Origin: Adineta vaga
Taxonomy: Eukaryota; Rotifera
Length of the DNA stretch: 64,000 nucleotides
Direction: 5' to 3'
NCBI GenBank assembly: GCA_021613535.1
Contig: CP075496.1
Coordinates: forward strand, 7,068,001 to 7,132,000
Positions 35,894 to 53,242 of the stretch are shown here, one piece after another. The notes beneath the pieces were generated by a model. The model searched no databases and was not told the origin of the DNA. It saw only the letters and a list, made by a program, of their open reading frames with translations. The translations under genes were made by a program, and so were the position numbers. Every line of letters begins with the position of its first letter. The stretch's first letter is position 1.

Positions 35894-36479
35894 TTATTGA
35901 TCATCTTTAGAAAGTTCATTCGATCGTTTATGTTGATTTGTATGACATGTTCGTAATACTTTAACTGCACTTTTCTTCTCATAAGATGGTATTGTACCTT
36001 CTTTTTTAAATTTAACTCGTCGATTTTGAAACCAAATCTATTCAAATAAATAAATATAAGAATCTGTTAGTATATAAGAAAATAAATCAAAATGATTTCT
36101 TTACTTTAACTTGTTTTTCTGTTAAACCAAGACATGCAGCAATTTCAATTCGACGTAAACGTGATAAATACATACTTGATGCAAATTCTCGTTCTAATTC
36201 TAATAATTGAATACTAGTAAATGCAGTACGCATACGTTTTAATTCGAATGGTAATTGTTGAAATGTTGTTGATGACGTTTGCGATGTTGGTGAAAGTATT
36301 GTTGCTTTCGATTTCTTTTCCAAATGTTCATCATTTGTTGTTTGAAAGAGTTGTGAATGAAGAAAAAGAAATCGTGAAGTCGGCGATGAAGATGATACGT
36401 ACGGTATTGGTGATGATGGTGGTGAAGATTTTCTTGCAATCAAATATTCGATAGAAAACGACTTATTATTTCCGAGCAT
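35894..36479 (-). CDS. Gsx-type ParaHox homeobox transcription factor
   Basis: Two exons, 36479-36105 and 36037-35894, give 172 aa. The N-terminus has S-F-S-I-E-Y-L-I, similar to the Gsx motif S-F-x-V-D-S-L-I. A Ser/Pro-rich linker follows, then a full homeodomain (about aa 87-146) with [31 protein letters not shown] and helix 3 [12 protein letters not shown]. This is very close to Gsx1/Gsx2/ind, with Phe for His near the end of helix 3. The intron splits the homeodomain just before I-W-F-Q-N. Gsx genes pattern the nervous system in bilaterians. Gsx is usually 250-300 aa, so this one is short. An ATG run ((ATG/CAT)n at 36482-36512) directly upstream is read as 5' UTR. Confidence 0.88.
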
Positions 36480-38277
36480 GAAAATGATGATGATGATGAT
36501 GATGATGATCGTTGTCAAAATGAAAATGAATATGATAATAGGAAATGAGATGAATAGCAGTTGCTTTATATGTGTGACAAATTAATTCGATAATCAACAC
36601 ATTGACATAGAACATAATTGACTCGTGAATTGTTAATGAATGTGAAACAGATAGCATTCTATATACACCTTGATTTGGTTTTCTCTTGAGAATTTTTCAC
36701 TAGTCACATTATGTCGTTAATCTCTTCAATTTTTATTTCGTTATGAGATCAAAAAAAAGGAAAGAAAAAAACGAGATAGAAAATAAATGTATGAACGTTT
36801 TGATAGAAGATAAAAGTCATTCAATGTCGACCGATAATAAATTAGTTTGAGACACGCCTCTAGACAGAATTTTATGACTATACAAGAAAATAAAAAACCT
36901 ATTTCATTCTCAATAAATCTATCAGTTAACTTATTCCCAATGAGATTCATTTGACATAGAACAGTTACTTGTCATGTTAGTAATTGAATCCTACCGATAA
37001 ACTTTCTTTTTATAGTCAATAGGAAAATATCATGTGGCAAAATGACAAATGATAGTCGCGTTTTCTTTTTAATACATACCAATGAACAATATAATTATAT
37101 ATGCAAACAGATGTTGATCATTATCATTAAGTCAATGTTCAATTGAAAAGAAGAAGAAGAACGAGAAGTAACGGACAATTCTTTTCTCTTTTTCTAATCA
37201 TTTATTTAACAAAAAATATAGATCATTGTTTTTTCTGCAAAATAATTTATTTAATTGATTAATACAATATTCTTAACAAATACAGATGAATGTACCCGAC
37301 GAAATGATGAGATATAGATCGGAGATCAACAAATGAAATAAATTGTTACATCCAATCGGCTATTACCTTCATTCTTTGATCATGTAAAGGTTGAATGTAT
37401 CTGAGAAATATCTATTAGAATGACGTTTTGTAGAAATTTGACCTTATTTTTAATAAAATTATTTACAATTTTCTTCGCTTGTTATTGGTAACTAAATCAA
37501 CACGATGTTCGTGTCATCATCATTCATTTGCTAGTTTTCATAACACAAAGTAGTTATTGTCAACACGATATGTGAACTTTTTCTTTATATAGATCCATTC
37601 TGTGATTAGTCGATAAATAACATGAACTTCAAGAGAAAATGTTCTTTTAGTATCTATTTTTTAACTGTAAACAACATAATTAGTTCAAACTTTCTTTTTA
37701 TGCATGTCTTACATTAGAGAAAAAAAAATCTCAAAAAAGTGTGTTGTAGAATGGAAAAGAAAAGAAGTCGGCAGAAAAACAATGATTATTTCTTTTTTTT
37801 TCTCTCTTTCTATTAAGGATCGTATAAGAAAAAATAAAACGATAAAGTAGATAGATTCTTCTTGCCTTAAATATAAACTAATGACAAATCGTTATCTTGT
37901 TTAGTGTTGAAATTTATCAGATTTCGAAATTATGTTGACAGTCGAACGTAGACGCGTTGTTTTTATTGACGTTTCTTCATAAATGAGTCAAATGAGAAAA
38001 GTAAACATTCTTTAATTTGTACTCAGAGTTCAAATTTCGTTATAGCATGACGTAAGTACTTTTGATACACATGTTATTACGAAATTAGGTATATAGTTAT
38101 ATATAAACAGCTGAATATTCACACTCAATGTAATGTATAAGATTGATTGAAATAAAAAAAATAAGATAACGTTCAAGTTTACTTAGATGTAGAAAAGAAT
38201 TGATATGTCTAATCTTTCTGTTCTGTATATGATTTTTCTTCAGATAGATTCAGTAGAACGTAAGTATAGTATCATAT
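36480..38277. promoter_or_regulatory. Divergent 1.8-kb region between Gsx (-) and spermidine synthase (+)
   Basis: One of the two longest gene-free stretches in the window and the likely home of Gsx control elements. It has a CAT/ATG trinucleotide repeat next to the Gsx start and long A/T tracts. Individual sites cannot be called by eye. Confidence 0.45.
36482..36512. repeat. (ATG)n trinucleotide microsatellite
   Basis: About nine ATG/CAT units immediately upstream of the Gsx start codon. On the minus strand they would be transcribed in the 5' UTR. Confidence 0.85.
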
Positions 38278-39498
<1,221 letters not shown>

Positions 39499-40057
39499 TA
39501 TGATGTGACAATTTTATTCCTTTTTTTTGCTTGTACACAATCTTTCTATTTTATGCTCGAATAAATTTTAAGATTATTCCTGCATACAAAGATTTGTGAT
39601 GGCTTAATGAAGATGACACAATGAGAGCTTTCATAAATCAATGGATAAAATTTTTGAAACTTTGTTTATATTTTGCTCAGATTCACTTTATTCTTTCTGA
39701 ATATATGTTGTAACTAGTCAATGAATTTAAATCATCAAACCATGCATTCATTGATCGCTATTATTTTGAATATAATTTTAAACTGTATAAGAAAACATTG
39801 ATAGGTCGCTGCTTACACACGAAATATATTTTCATTAAAGAGCATTTTGTTTAATTGCAATATGAATATCATATGTCGTATATATACAGTTCATATGTTA
39901 TGAGGTCGCCAGTGACTGACACATGTTATTAAGACATGCTATTGGCTTTAAAATTGTCTCGGTATAGATTGGATCATTTGAGAACAAGGAACAATCGAAT
40001 GTCTTTTTCTCGTTGAACAATAAGTTTACATTATTTGTACATGAATTGCACAAAAAA
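39499..40057. other. Intergenic region between spermidine synthase and TDP2
   Basis: 3' flank of the first gene and promoter of the second. No gene seen. Confidence 0.5.
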
Positions 40058-41503
40058 ATGAACAATATTTCTCAAACAGATGAAAACAATTTTGATAATC
40101 AAGCTTCTGATGTGAGAAATACTGTAAATGCAGCTATGTGTGAAGAATTTATTTCTATTACTGATACAAATAAAGATCTAGCAATGATGATTTTACAACA
40201 AAATAAATGGGATCTTCAACAAGCACTGAATGCTTATTTTAATGAACAATACACGAAATTGTTAGTAAGTCAAACTTTACAAGTATTAATTAATCTAATC
40301 TTTTTTTTGTTTTTGATCATCATAGTGAAGTTCAATCATCAAATGAGAAAAGAGATTTTAAATTACTCTCATGGAATATTGATGGACTCGATATTTATGG
40401 TCTTGAACTTCGAACTCAAGGCATTATTGATGTGATAAAAAAGTAATTTCTTTCATCATCGAATTAATTTTCTTAACAGTTCCTTTTTCTTTGACAGAGA
40501 AAAGCCTGATGCTGTTTTTCTTCAAGAAGTTATTCCAGATTCGTTGCATAAATTTCAAACGTGTTTACCCGAGTACAATGTCTTTGCTGGTATGATCAGA
40601 TTCAATTGTTAAATACGATTTGAAATGTCTTTTTCTCACTTTTTAGGAAATTTTGTCAATTACTTCGTGGTTATTTTAACTTCTCATGAAACATTAAAAG
40701 TGCATAATTTCGAATTGATTCCGTATCCAGGCACGCGAATGGGTCGAAACTTATTAATTGTTCATGTATAATTGTCTATTTACAATCTGATATATTTCCT
40801 TCTTTGAATAGACTACGTATAAGAATTCTATTGATATTGATTTAATGACAACGCATCATGAAAGTGGTACGGAAGAATTGTCAAGTAGTGAACGCATGGA
40901 ACAATTAAAATTATGTTTCAAAAGAATGGTAGATACACCGACAGATCGTGTTGTGCTTTTTGGTGGCGATTTAAATATGCGACAAAAAGAAGTATGTATA
41001 TTTCTCTAGATACAGGCGTCAAAATGTAAATATATTATGCTAATGAAATATCGCGCCATAAATGTAGAAGAAATTCATCAGTAATTCAAATTAGTGTAAG
41101 ATTTTATTTTTCTAAATACAGCCACTATAAATTGCATAATCGTGATGAAACAATTATATGGACTATTAAAATAGAAATATCTCTACTCTATTATTAATTA
41201 TTCTCCTTATTCTAGTTATACCAAGTTGGTAATATTCCATCTGGTATACATGATTTATGGTTGTCTAATGGTAAACCACCGAATTGTGAATATACATGGG
41301 ATATGCATTTAAATACAAATAAGAGTTTTCCATCAGCTAGTCGACCTCGAGCACGTTTCGATCGTCTCTATTTTCGACCATCAAACAATAGTAATATCAA
41401 ATTTCAACCGGTTAATTTTGAACTAAAAGGTCTTGATATGATACCATCTATTCAACGCTTCTGTTCAGATCATTGGGCCATTCAAGTGTCTTTCAGTGTT
41501 TAA
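40058..41503 (+). CDS. TDP2: Tyrosyl-DNA phosphodiesterase 2, all catalytic motifs present
   Basis: Six exons (40058-40260, 40326-40442, 40498-40589, 40647-40765, 40812-40991, 41216-41503) give 332 aa. A UBA-like helix bundle (L-Q-Q-N-K-W-D-L-Q-Q-A-L-N) precedes the EEP nuclease fold. Catalytic blocks: S-W-N-I-D-G-L-D, F-L-Q-E-V-I-P, T-T-H-H-E-S, G-G-D-L-N-M-R and C-S-D-H-W, matching the human motifs S-W-N, L-Q-E, T-S-H-L-E-S, G-D-T-N and S-D-H-W. The enzyme removes 5'-phosphotyrosyl topoisomerase II from DNA ends. An upstream in-frame ATG at 40013 exists, but the conserved part starts after 40058. The exon 1 donor (GTTAGT at 40261) was chosen over GTAAGT four bases later because only it keeps frame. 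The paralogue at 8.7-10.1 kb lacks the metal-site motifs. Confidence 0.93.
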
Positions 41504-41592
41504 TACATTCATTTGACTTTTTAAATAAAAACAAATTCGATCTAATAAAAAAATTATAGAATCGATTTTCTTTTGTTCATTTCTAGATGTAA

Positions 41593-44774
<3,182 letters not shown>

Positions 44775-44959
44775 TTTTCTTTTTCTCTCGTTTTACATTT
44801 GTATAGATTAGAAAAAAATAAATAAGTTCGTGATGTTTTATATCTATATATGAAATATACATGCATGTGTGTATGTAAATATAACTAAAACAAAAAATAT
44901 CGTCTGTTTTTTCTTTTGTTTATTTCAGATTATAAAGGTGCTATCTTTTAGAAATTATC

Positions 44960-47457
44960 ATGCCACGTGCTGGTTTACGGAATAGTCTTGTGGAACAGCC
45001 AAGATCAGTGGAAGGTATGGAAATAGATCTATTTAGATTTTAAGAAAAATCAAAAGAACTTCAAGATTATGTAAATTGACATTGATTAGATTAAAGCGAT
45101 CGAGTACTTACGAATAAATATATCTCTCTTGCTTGCATATCTCTGATTGGTTTTTTTATTCTTCTATTAATGTATATCGTATTTCGTGCCACCTGACTTT
45201 TTCTTATAACTGTCAATTTTTAAGATCATCCTTTATGCTCATGAAAGTCTCTTCAAAGACTAGAAGTTTTCCATGTTGTTTTATATCATAGTTTTACTTC
45301 CTTTTCATGATAATGATAATCATTTTTTTTTAAATTTAGAACCATCTGCAGTCAAATTAAGTCGAAAACGTACAAGAAAAGTTCTTCATCCGATTGCAAC
45401 AGATACAGATATTGTTCAAGAAGATTCATGTATATCATCAACGTCTTTAATAGATAGTATTTGTGCTAGTCCGGCTCGACGAGCACGTCTACTCAATCCT
45501 CGTATGTTTCTCATAGAAGTTATTTTTATTATTAATATTCATATCAATCTGTTTAGAATTATCAGCAGCTAAAGTTGCGCTTCATTCTCATACTACTCGT
45601 CAGATATGTGGTCGAGAAGAAGAACGTCGTTTGATGCGAGAATTTTGCTCTCAAAAACTCTCGAAATCAAGTGATGAAAATGGAACTATTAATAATCCTT
45701 GTCTTTATATCTACGGAGCACCTGGCACTGGTAAATTGAAATATAGTGTTCTAAAAATATTTGACTCTTCTATCACTATTCTTCATAGGTAAAACAGCTG
45801 TAGTAACTAGTGTAACAACAACGTTTGCCGTAAATATTCATTTTATTTGTATAAGTACATCGATTTTGATTCTTTTGTAAATAGGAAGAAGATCGTTTAA
45901 AAGTTATATTTCTTAATTGCATGTCAATGGATTTAGTTCGTGATGTTCTTCAACATTTACTTGAACAATTAAATTGTAAAACAAAAATTACGACAAAAAA
46001 TATGTGGACGTTATCTATGTCCTATGTAAAGAAAAATTCTTTACCTGTTTTGCTTATTCTTGATGAAGTTGATGAATTACTTTCATCAAGTGATATGGAA
46101 AATGTTTATAAATTACTTGAATGGCCACATCAGACGTCGAATTTACTAATGATTGGTAAATCAGATATCTTCGATTCCTTTTTTTATAATCATACTTCTG
46201 TTTCTTCTATCAGGTATTGCAAATTCATTAGATCTTACTGATCGACTTTTACCTCGATTACAACTCAAACCGGAACATAAACCATATCTATTACGTTTTT
46301 CACCTTATAATCGCGAGGAGATGTTATCAATTGTTAATGATCGGTAAGAAATATTTCAGCAAAATGCAATCAATTCATTTATTTCACTTTTAGTCTTGGT
46401 TCTATTGAATTATTTGATCGGAATGCTTTGATGTTATGTGCAAGTAAAATCGCGTCGACTACAGGAGATTTACGAACTGTTTTTGATGTTTGTCGGTAAG
46501 TGATATGATCAATTAGAAAAATATTTTCAACTCATTTATCTTCCATCAATTAGTCAATCAATGGAATTAACAACAGATTCACCAGCAAAAATGAATGTTG
46601 GTGTTAGTCATATGATGGAAGTGTTTACTAATAATAGTCAAAATACAAATTCATCAGATCATATACAAACAAAGAGTTTACCAACATTTGAAAAATTACT
46701 TCTCTGTTCATTAATTGTATGTTTGAGAGCAAGCAAAAAACGTGTTTGTACACGAGCAAAAGTAAGTTTTCGAACATTTTCAATTCTGTACAATATCGTA
46801 AGGAGAGATAAATATAATCTGAAGAGATCAAGATCATCTTTCCGGACGATTTACATTGTAAATTGACACCGAATTACTAAATATATGTTTATTCAAATAT
46901 ATTCCATCGTACATTACACAACATAGATGGTATACTTTCAGAACACTAGCTATCTTTATCCACACATTTGATTATTATCGAATTACAATCTAAACTAATA
47001 ATTCTATATAAGATTGTTCGATGTTAACTATTATTCATACCAACTATTGTAGAGAGTCTTTTTACATTTTAATTCTTTTGTAATTTGATCAAAGTATGAA
47101 TAATGATATTAATTTCACATATAGATTGTCTAAGAAAGTTCTCATTTTTAAATAATTAACACTGATTTCATTTTAGTTATTAATGATCTTTCATGATTTA
47201 TGTACAAAGTATAAACTTCCAGCAGCAGATGGTTTTGAATTTGAAGGTTTAATTGATGCGTTAGAAGCACATGGACTTGTGAAAATAATTCCATCGAAAA
47301 ATAAAATTAAACAAGACGATCAAGTAATTTATTAGTTTGTAACTTGTATAATTCAAATGATTAATTATCAATTTAGATTCATGGAAAAGTCGAAGAAAAT
47401 GTCTTGATTGATGCACTTCAAGATGAAACATTACTTGGCATGGTTTTGCATAATTGA
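44960..47457 (+). CDS. CDC6: Replication licensing factor CDC6
   Basis: Ten exons (44960-45014, 45340-45501, 45557-45730, 45789-45829, 45885-46155, 46214-46343, 46394-46495, 46554-46761, 47177-47323, 47377-47457) give 456 aa. The basic N-terminus has a possible nuclear signal (S-R-K-R-T-R-K) and Ser-Pro sites. The AAA+ core follows: G-R-E-E-E-R, Walker A G-A-P-G-T-G-K-T (split by an intron inside the motif), Walker B L-L-I-L-D-E-V-D, sensor 1 G-I-A-N-S-L-D-L-T-D, the arginine region R-L-L-P-R-L-Q, sensor 2 S-T-T-G-D-L-R, and a C-terminal winged helix. ORC1 has a BAH domain, which is absent here. It loads MCM with ORC and CDT1. Intron 1 (325 bp) and intron 8 (415 bp) are longer than the rest. 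AATAAA at 47618-47623. Confidence 0.95.
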
Positions 47458-48145
47458 ATCTTTTTCCTTTTCTTGTCAGATATGAAAATTTCTCTTCATT
47501 CCTCTTTCTTCATTTTAAATTCCCTATATTTTTGTGTTATGAAACAATCAAAAAAAAGATAATCACTTGTATGAAAATTTCTATCTGTAGTTTATTTTTT
47601 TTGTATGAATTTATGAAAATAAAAATAAAAAAGCATGTGTAGAACTTATTCTTTTCTGATTAATTGAAGTTAATGAATGTACCATTCTATCAAATGAAAT
47701 TAAGATGAGATTGTCAAAAGATGAAGAGAAAAAAAAACACCTGGCGAACATGAGAAATGACAGTTGATGAGAGAAATATTCACTTGTGTGAAACTAATCT
47801 ATTTTATCTAGATGTAGAAGAAGAAGTCGTATGACAGTTTCACAATGAGTGGGAGAAACAGAGAAAAAGAAGATAAATGCAGGATAATGTTGCAAGAAAT
47901 TTTCCTATTGAAGAAAAGACAGGAAACGGGAGTGAAAAAAAAGATTATCACTAGTAGATTTAGATAGTAAAGTGAGGAAGAGAAGAAAAAAATAAGGAAA
48001 GAAAGAATACGAAGACATGCAATGAGTATATGAATGTTTTCTTGCATTTAGATGTAAGATACATAAAAGAAAAGAAGAAAAAATGTCAGTCTATGACACT
48101 GTAAAACTTGAGTAAATATGATTGATTAAATAAGTCGAATTGAAA
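47458..48145. other. Intergenic region between CDC6 and PPEF
   Basis: Purine-rich in parts (GAAGAAAAGAAG). No gene seen. The minus-strand 79-aa ORF at 47808-48047 is a Phe/Ser-rich artefact of the purine bias. Confidence 0.55.
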
Positions 48146-51100
48146 ATGTTATCTGAAAGTTGGAAATGTTTATGTTGTCCACCTATGTTCAAACCTCCTC
48201 GACGTGGTGTTATTGTTCCTCTTGAGCATCCTCTACCTGAACCACAAATACAAACACAATCACCACCACCACCACCGCAACTACTATTACCAGTAAAACC
48301 TAAACGAAAGAAATCAGATTTAAGTATGTAGAATAGTTCGTAGATTTGTATTTTTTTTTTGGAAATTTTGCATTTAGCTTTAGCGGCTGTTGTTATTATT
48401 CAAACATGGTTTCGACGACGACGAGCATTGTATGAAATACGACGAAAAACTGCTTGGACAATTTATCAAAATATTGAATATGCTGGTGAACAAGATCAAC
48501 TTAAAGTATTTTAATGATTAAATAAATAGTAGACTATTCATTTTTTGTCTTTAGCTCTATAATTTCTTTCTTGAATTAATGCAAGCTGTAACGAAAAATC
48601 CTCATGATGCTCAAGTCGTTGCTAAAGTTCTACGACGAAATTCTAGTCTGACAGGCCTACGTAATTCATTCTTTTTTTTGTATTCAAACGAATTCCTATT
48701 CAAATTCTTTTAGCTGAAGATCTTGAATTAGAACATTTAACAACACCGGAAGTTATCAATGTCGAATCAACATATCGTGGACCACATATTCATACACCAA
48801 TTCATAAAGGACATTTCGAAGCATTGATAATCGCCTTTCAACGAGGAGAAGTATGTTTATTCAGTTCAAAAATATTTAAAACTTTGTGAGTGAGAGATAG
48901 AAATTTTCTGTTAAAAATAAGGTAATCATAAGTTCGCTAATTACTTTATTAGAAGACTTCGAGCAATTCTAGAACTTTCTTTTGATGAATTTTTTCTTCT
49001 TATCCAACGATTCAGATTAAATAAAGACAAGGTTTTGTTTTTTATTTACAGATACTTCATGCGCATTATATTTTATTAATTCTTCATGAACTTCGTAATA
49101 GACTTAAACGTTTGCCAAATATTAATATTGTTGCAACTCACCAGACAAAATGTGTTACTGTTATTGGAGATTTACATGGAAGTTTAGCTGATCTAATGGT
49201 TATTTTTCATAAGGTAAATAAATTCATTTTTGTTACGAAAAATAATTGATCAAGATCGTTTTATAGAATGGTTTACCTTCGAATGAAAATCCTTATTTAT
49301 TCAATGGTGATATTGTTGATCGAGGTTTTCAAAGTATCGAAGTTTTTCTTCTAATCAGTGTAGCATTTATTGTTTATCCAAATAATGTTTATTTAAATCG
49401 CGGAAACCATGAAGATCATGTATTAAATCTACGGTAAATAGAAACAAATTGTTTCCTGATTTCTTCAACGGAAAGTCAGCTTTAAGTACACATACGACTA
49501 TTTAAAATAATCAACTAGAGCTCTCTATCTTATTCTCACAGTTCCTATAGTCTTCAATGACCCATTTTCTTGATATCTAATTCGTATAATCTCGATCTTC
49601 TGCAAAGATATGATATCCAAAATATTCTTTCTAGGATTTCTGTTCATTAGTTGAAATCTTAGTAAAACTTTAATTTAGTTTTTCAACTTATTTTCATCTA
49701 GATATGGTTTTATGAAAGAAATCATCTATAAATACAAAATGCATGCTACTCGAATTTTACGCCTTATGGAAAATATCTATAGTTGGTTACCAATTGCTAG
49801 TCTTATTGATGATCATATTTTTGTTACACATGGTGGAATAAGTGATATAACTGATTTAAAGATAATCAATCAAATAAAACGTCAAAAGGTTGGATAGCTA
49901 TATGATAAATTTCATTCTAAATGATTTGTTTGTTTCTTTCTTTAGTATGTTTCTGTATTAAGTCCAAGTTTCATTATACCTTCAGATGAAAATCAATTTC
50001 AAATCAGTAGTATTCCCAATGATGTATTACTTGAATGGCGACAAGTATTAGATTTATTATGGAGTGATCCGAAACAAACAGATGGTTGCGAACCGAATAC
50101 GTATCGTGGTGGTGGATGTTACTGGGGACCAGATGTAACACAAAAAATTTTAGAAAAACATAATTGGAGTTTATTAATTCGTTCACATGAATGTAAAGAA
50201 GAAGGTTTTGATTATACGCATGATAAAAAAGTATGTTTATATTCGTAGACTTTTCATTTAGTTTTGAAATTATATGATTCTAGGTACTAACGATTTTTTC
50301 TGCATCGAATTATTATGCAGTCGGAAGTAATCGTGGTGCATATGTTAAAATCATGACAAATCAACCGCCTATTGTTGTTCAATTTATGTCAACGAGAAGT
50401 TCACATAAAACATTAACATTATGGGAAAGGTAAATTGAAAAGTCCGGTTTTCATCTTTCGATTCATTCAAATCTTTAGAGTTTCGTATGTTGAAGATCAA
50501 GCTATTCAAAATCTTACTGAAAAATTTAGTGCAAATAAAAGTCGTCTTATGAAGGAATTTCAATTGGTTGATCAGGAGAATACAGGTAATTTGATGCGAG
50601 TCATTTATAGGAATTTAATAATGAATATTCAATTTAATTTCTCTTTTTCAATATCTTTCTTTTAAATTAAATTTAATATCTAATCAAGAAATTATAATAG
50701 TTTCTATTAGAAATAGACGAAGTAGAAATAGTCTTTTGAGTACGAAATCACGTCATTCATTAGACAAGAACAAACTAGGTCAATCAAGCTACATTTTTTG
50801 TCGGAAAATCACTGTAAATAAGAATCTTTTCAAGCGTATCTTAAGGAAATATGGAATATACATACATATTTTATAAGTAATTACGTTGACGTTTCAACGT
50901 CTCTTTAACTTCGTTAGAAACTATTAAGAAGCATCTTTGGCTAAGCATGCACTAATATAATTCGACTGGGTATGAATCAAAGAAATTCAGAATTAATTTA
51001 ATCTATAGTCAATCAGATTGGTATTGAATGCATTCCTTCTAGTTGAAATGTATGACATAGGAGATTTAGATCAATTGTTCAAATTCCACAAGTTAAATTT

Positions 51101-51741
51101 ATTAAAGGCGATTTTTATTATTGTTCTTTGGGTTTCTATTTAGGTCATATATCTGTCAATGATTGGTGTGATATAGTTACACGTGTTCTTGATTTACAAC
51201 TTCCATGGCGAACTTTGAAATCACGACTTGTTGATACGAATGAAAATGGATTGATTATCTATGAATCAACATTTCGTACGAAAGAATTACAATTTACATC
51301 AGCTGTTTCAACAAATTCAGTAAATATTCTTTACATTGCCATAATTGAACTTTGGTTTTTTTAATTTTCTCTGTTTGTCTTAGAGACGAGAAAGTCTTTG
51401 TCAAGCAATATATCGTAATAAAGATTTACTTGAAACTGTCTTTCGGGCGATTGATAAAGATAACTCAGGTTAGGTTACGATCTTTATTTCATTAAAAAAA
51501 AGAAGAGTTTCCAAGAAGCATAATGTTCTTTTTTTCTGTCTGTTCTATAGGTGTTATTTCCATGCAAGAATTTACTGAAGTATGTACATTTCTTGGTAAA
51601 CATAATGGATCAAAACTAGATGAAAAGCAAATCATGGATTTAGCTGCTAGTATTGATCTAAATAAGAATGGTGTTATTGATTTCAATGAATTTCTTGAAG
51701 CATTTCGTATTGTTGACATTGGTGATCATTTACAGAAATAA
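48146..51741 (+). CDS. Serine/threonine phosphatase with EF-hands (PPEF/rdgC)
   Basis: Thirteen exons (48146-48323, 48378-48505, 48555-48660, 48714-48850, 49052-49213, 49267-49433, 49702-49888, 49946-50230, 50284-50429, 50479-50585, 51144-51319, 51384-51468, 51551-51741) give 684 aa. Order: a Cys-rich N-terminus (C-L-C-C) that may be acylated; an IQ motif ([11 protein letters not shown]) for calmodulin; a PP2A/PP5-type catalytic domain with G-D-L-H-G, G-D-I-V-D-R-G, G-N-H-E, H-G-G-I-S, R-S-H-E and F-S-A-S-N-Y-Y; then C-terminal EF-hands (D-K-D-N-S-G and D-L-N-K-N-G-V-I-D). This is the rdgC/PPEF architecture, linked in animals to calcium-dependent dephosphorylation of rhodopsin-type receptors. 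All metal ligands are present. The 558-bp intron 50586-51143 is unusually long here. Confidence 0.95.
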
Positions 51742-51853
51742 CTGTCATATATTCAAATCTATAGATTGATTCTAGAACAAAATGTCCGACAATTTGTTCT
51801 TTTTTTTAATTCTATCAGAGTGTTTTCTTTTCTATAATAATAATAATAATAAA

Positions 51854-52965
51854 ATGTCGAACTTTCTATTGATGATCATCATTATTTCGATGATATTTTT
51901 AAGTATCTATATCGATCAATGTCAGACGATTGTTGGCGAAAAAAAACGAATATTTACGGGTCGATCCGAAGGTATTCTATTAGGTGATTATCTATTTTTC
52001 GCTCAAACAATCTATACATCAAATACACCAGGTTTTTCTATCGTTCGAACTATAAATGAACTTGAATGTAAATGTTTATGTTCAACAAATAAGCAATGTC
52101 TTGCAATAGCGTATCGCACCTCAGATTCGACTTGTTCATTATATGCAAGTGATCCATGTGATGTAAGGAATTGGAAAACAAATTCTTATATGAATTTTTA
52201 TATAAATATTAAACGTTTAAAATATCGTTTATTTGAAAAACCTGAACAGAATCAACCGTTAGAACGTCTTACATTATCATCATTGTGTGATACTACGAAT
52301 AGATTTAATGCAGATAATCGATGGTTATTTGCTATGAAAATTAGTGGACAATCGAAAGTAAATTTTCTTGGATTAAATTTTGATAATGCACCTAATCAAG
52401 TAGCACCAAGTCCATGGTACACAACTCCGATAGAAAATATTTGGAATAGTATTCTCATGCATCAATGGTAAACTTGAATGTTTCATTTAAGAAGAATTAA
52501 TTTTATGTCTATTTCTTTAGGGTTTCTCGTCAATATTTTCCGAAATATTTTGGTTTTGCATTGATCTACGAAGGTACCGTTCGTGAATTTGTTTATTTTC
52601 GTTTACATAAAACAACAATTCAAAACTTTTTCAATAAACAACATACACCAGTAACATTCTGTTGGAATTTAAAACCTTCCAAAGCACATCTACATCATAC
52701 ACTTGATCATCAGAGTTCGTTATCAAGAATCTTTTCAATTAGTATCAATGGCAATATATCTCATACAATTCCTTGTGATCAACATGAAACATTCATGTAT
52801 ATATCACCATTTGGTAAAATGGATCAATGTTCTTCAAATGCTAATTCTCGTCAAAATATTGAAATCATGTTTTCTGATCAATGTCATCCATTACCATATT
52901 CAAAATTACTTCGTGCTGATGCTTTAATTGGTTTAATATCTGGCGATACAACAACAGATACTTAA
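51854..52965 (+). CDS. Secreted protein with PAN/apple-like Cys domain and unknown C-terminal domain
   Basis: Two exons, 51854-52467 and 52521-52965, give 352 aa. The signal peptide (M-S-N-F-L-L-M-I-I-I-I-S-M-I-F-L) leads into a Cys-rich region of about 60 aa (C-K-C-L-C-S-T-N-K-Q-C, then C-S-L-Y) that resembles a PAN/apple fold by spacing. A longer C-terminal domain rich in aromatic residues (Q-Y-F-P-K-Y-F-G-F-A-L-I-Y) with further Cys follows; I do not recognise it. No membrane helix, so it is probably secreted. The start at 51854 was preferred to 51782 because only it begins with a signal peptide. It ends convergently with the Rap1 gene. Confidence 0.7.
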
Positions 52966-53242
52966 AACTGATTTTTATTTCAATACACACAGGGAAAAAA
53001 GTTTTTCTATGAAAACCAAAACCGTATACAATAAATCATGAAATTATGTGTTGTTTATCTACATACATAGAGAGAAAAAGGAGAGAGAAAGCAAGAAAAG
53101 TTTAACGATTAGGTAGATTATATGCATTGCAGCGATGATAGTCAAAGAAATATAGAAAAAAATCATTCACAAGATTACAGAGCGACAGATAACTAATACT
53201 GCGTAAAGATTAGTTTGGTTTTTTTTGCAAAAAAAAAATATT
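52966..53242. other. Short intergenic region between converging genes
   Basis: A minus-strand AATAAA at 52974-52979 could end transcripts using the distal Rap1 exon. No gene seen. Confidence 0.45.

Noticed and set aside
36087-36518. Longer N-terminus for Gsx starting with a run of Ile
   Set aside because: The Ile run is the ATG/CAT microsatellite read in frame; the ATG at 36479 starts the conserved motif.
36466-36657. His-rich ORF next to Gsx
   Set aside because: Same microsatellite read in another frame.
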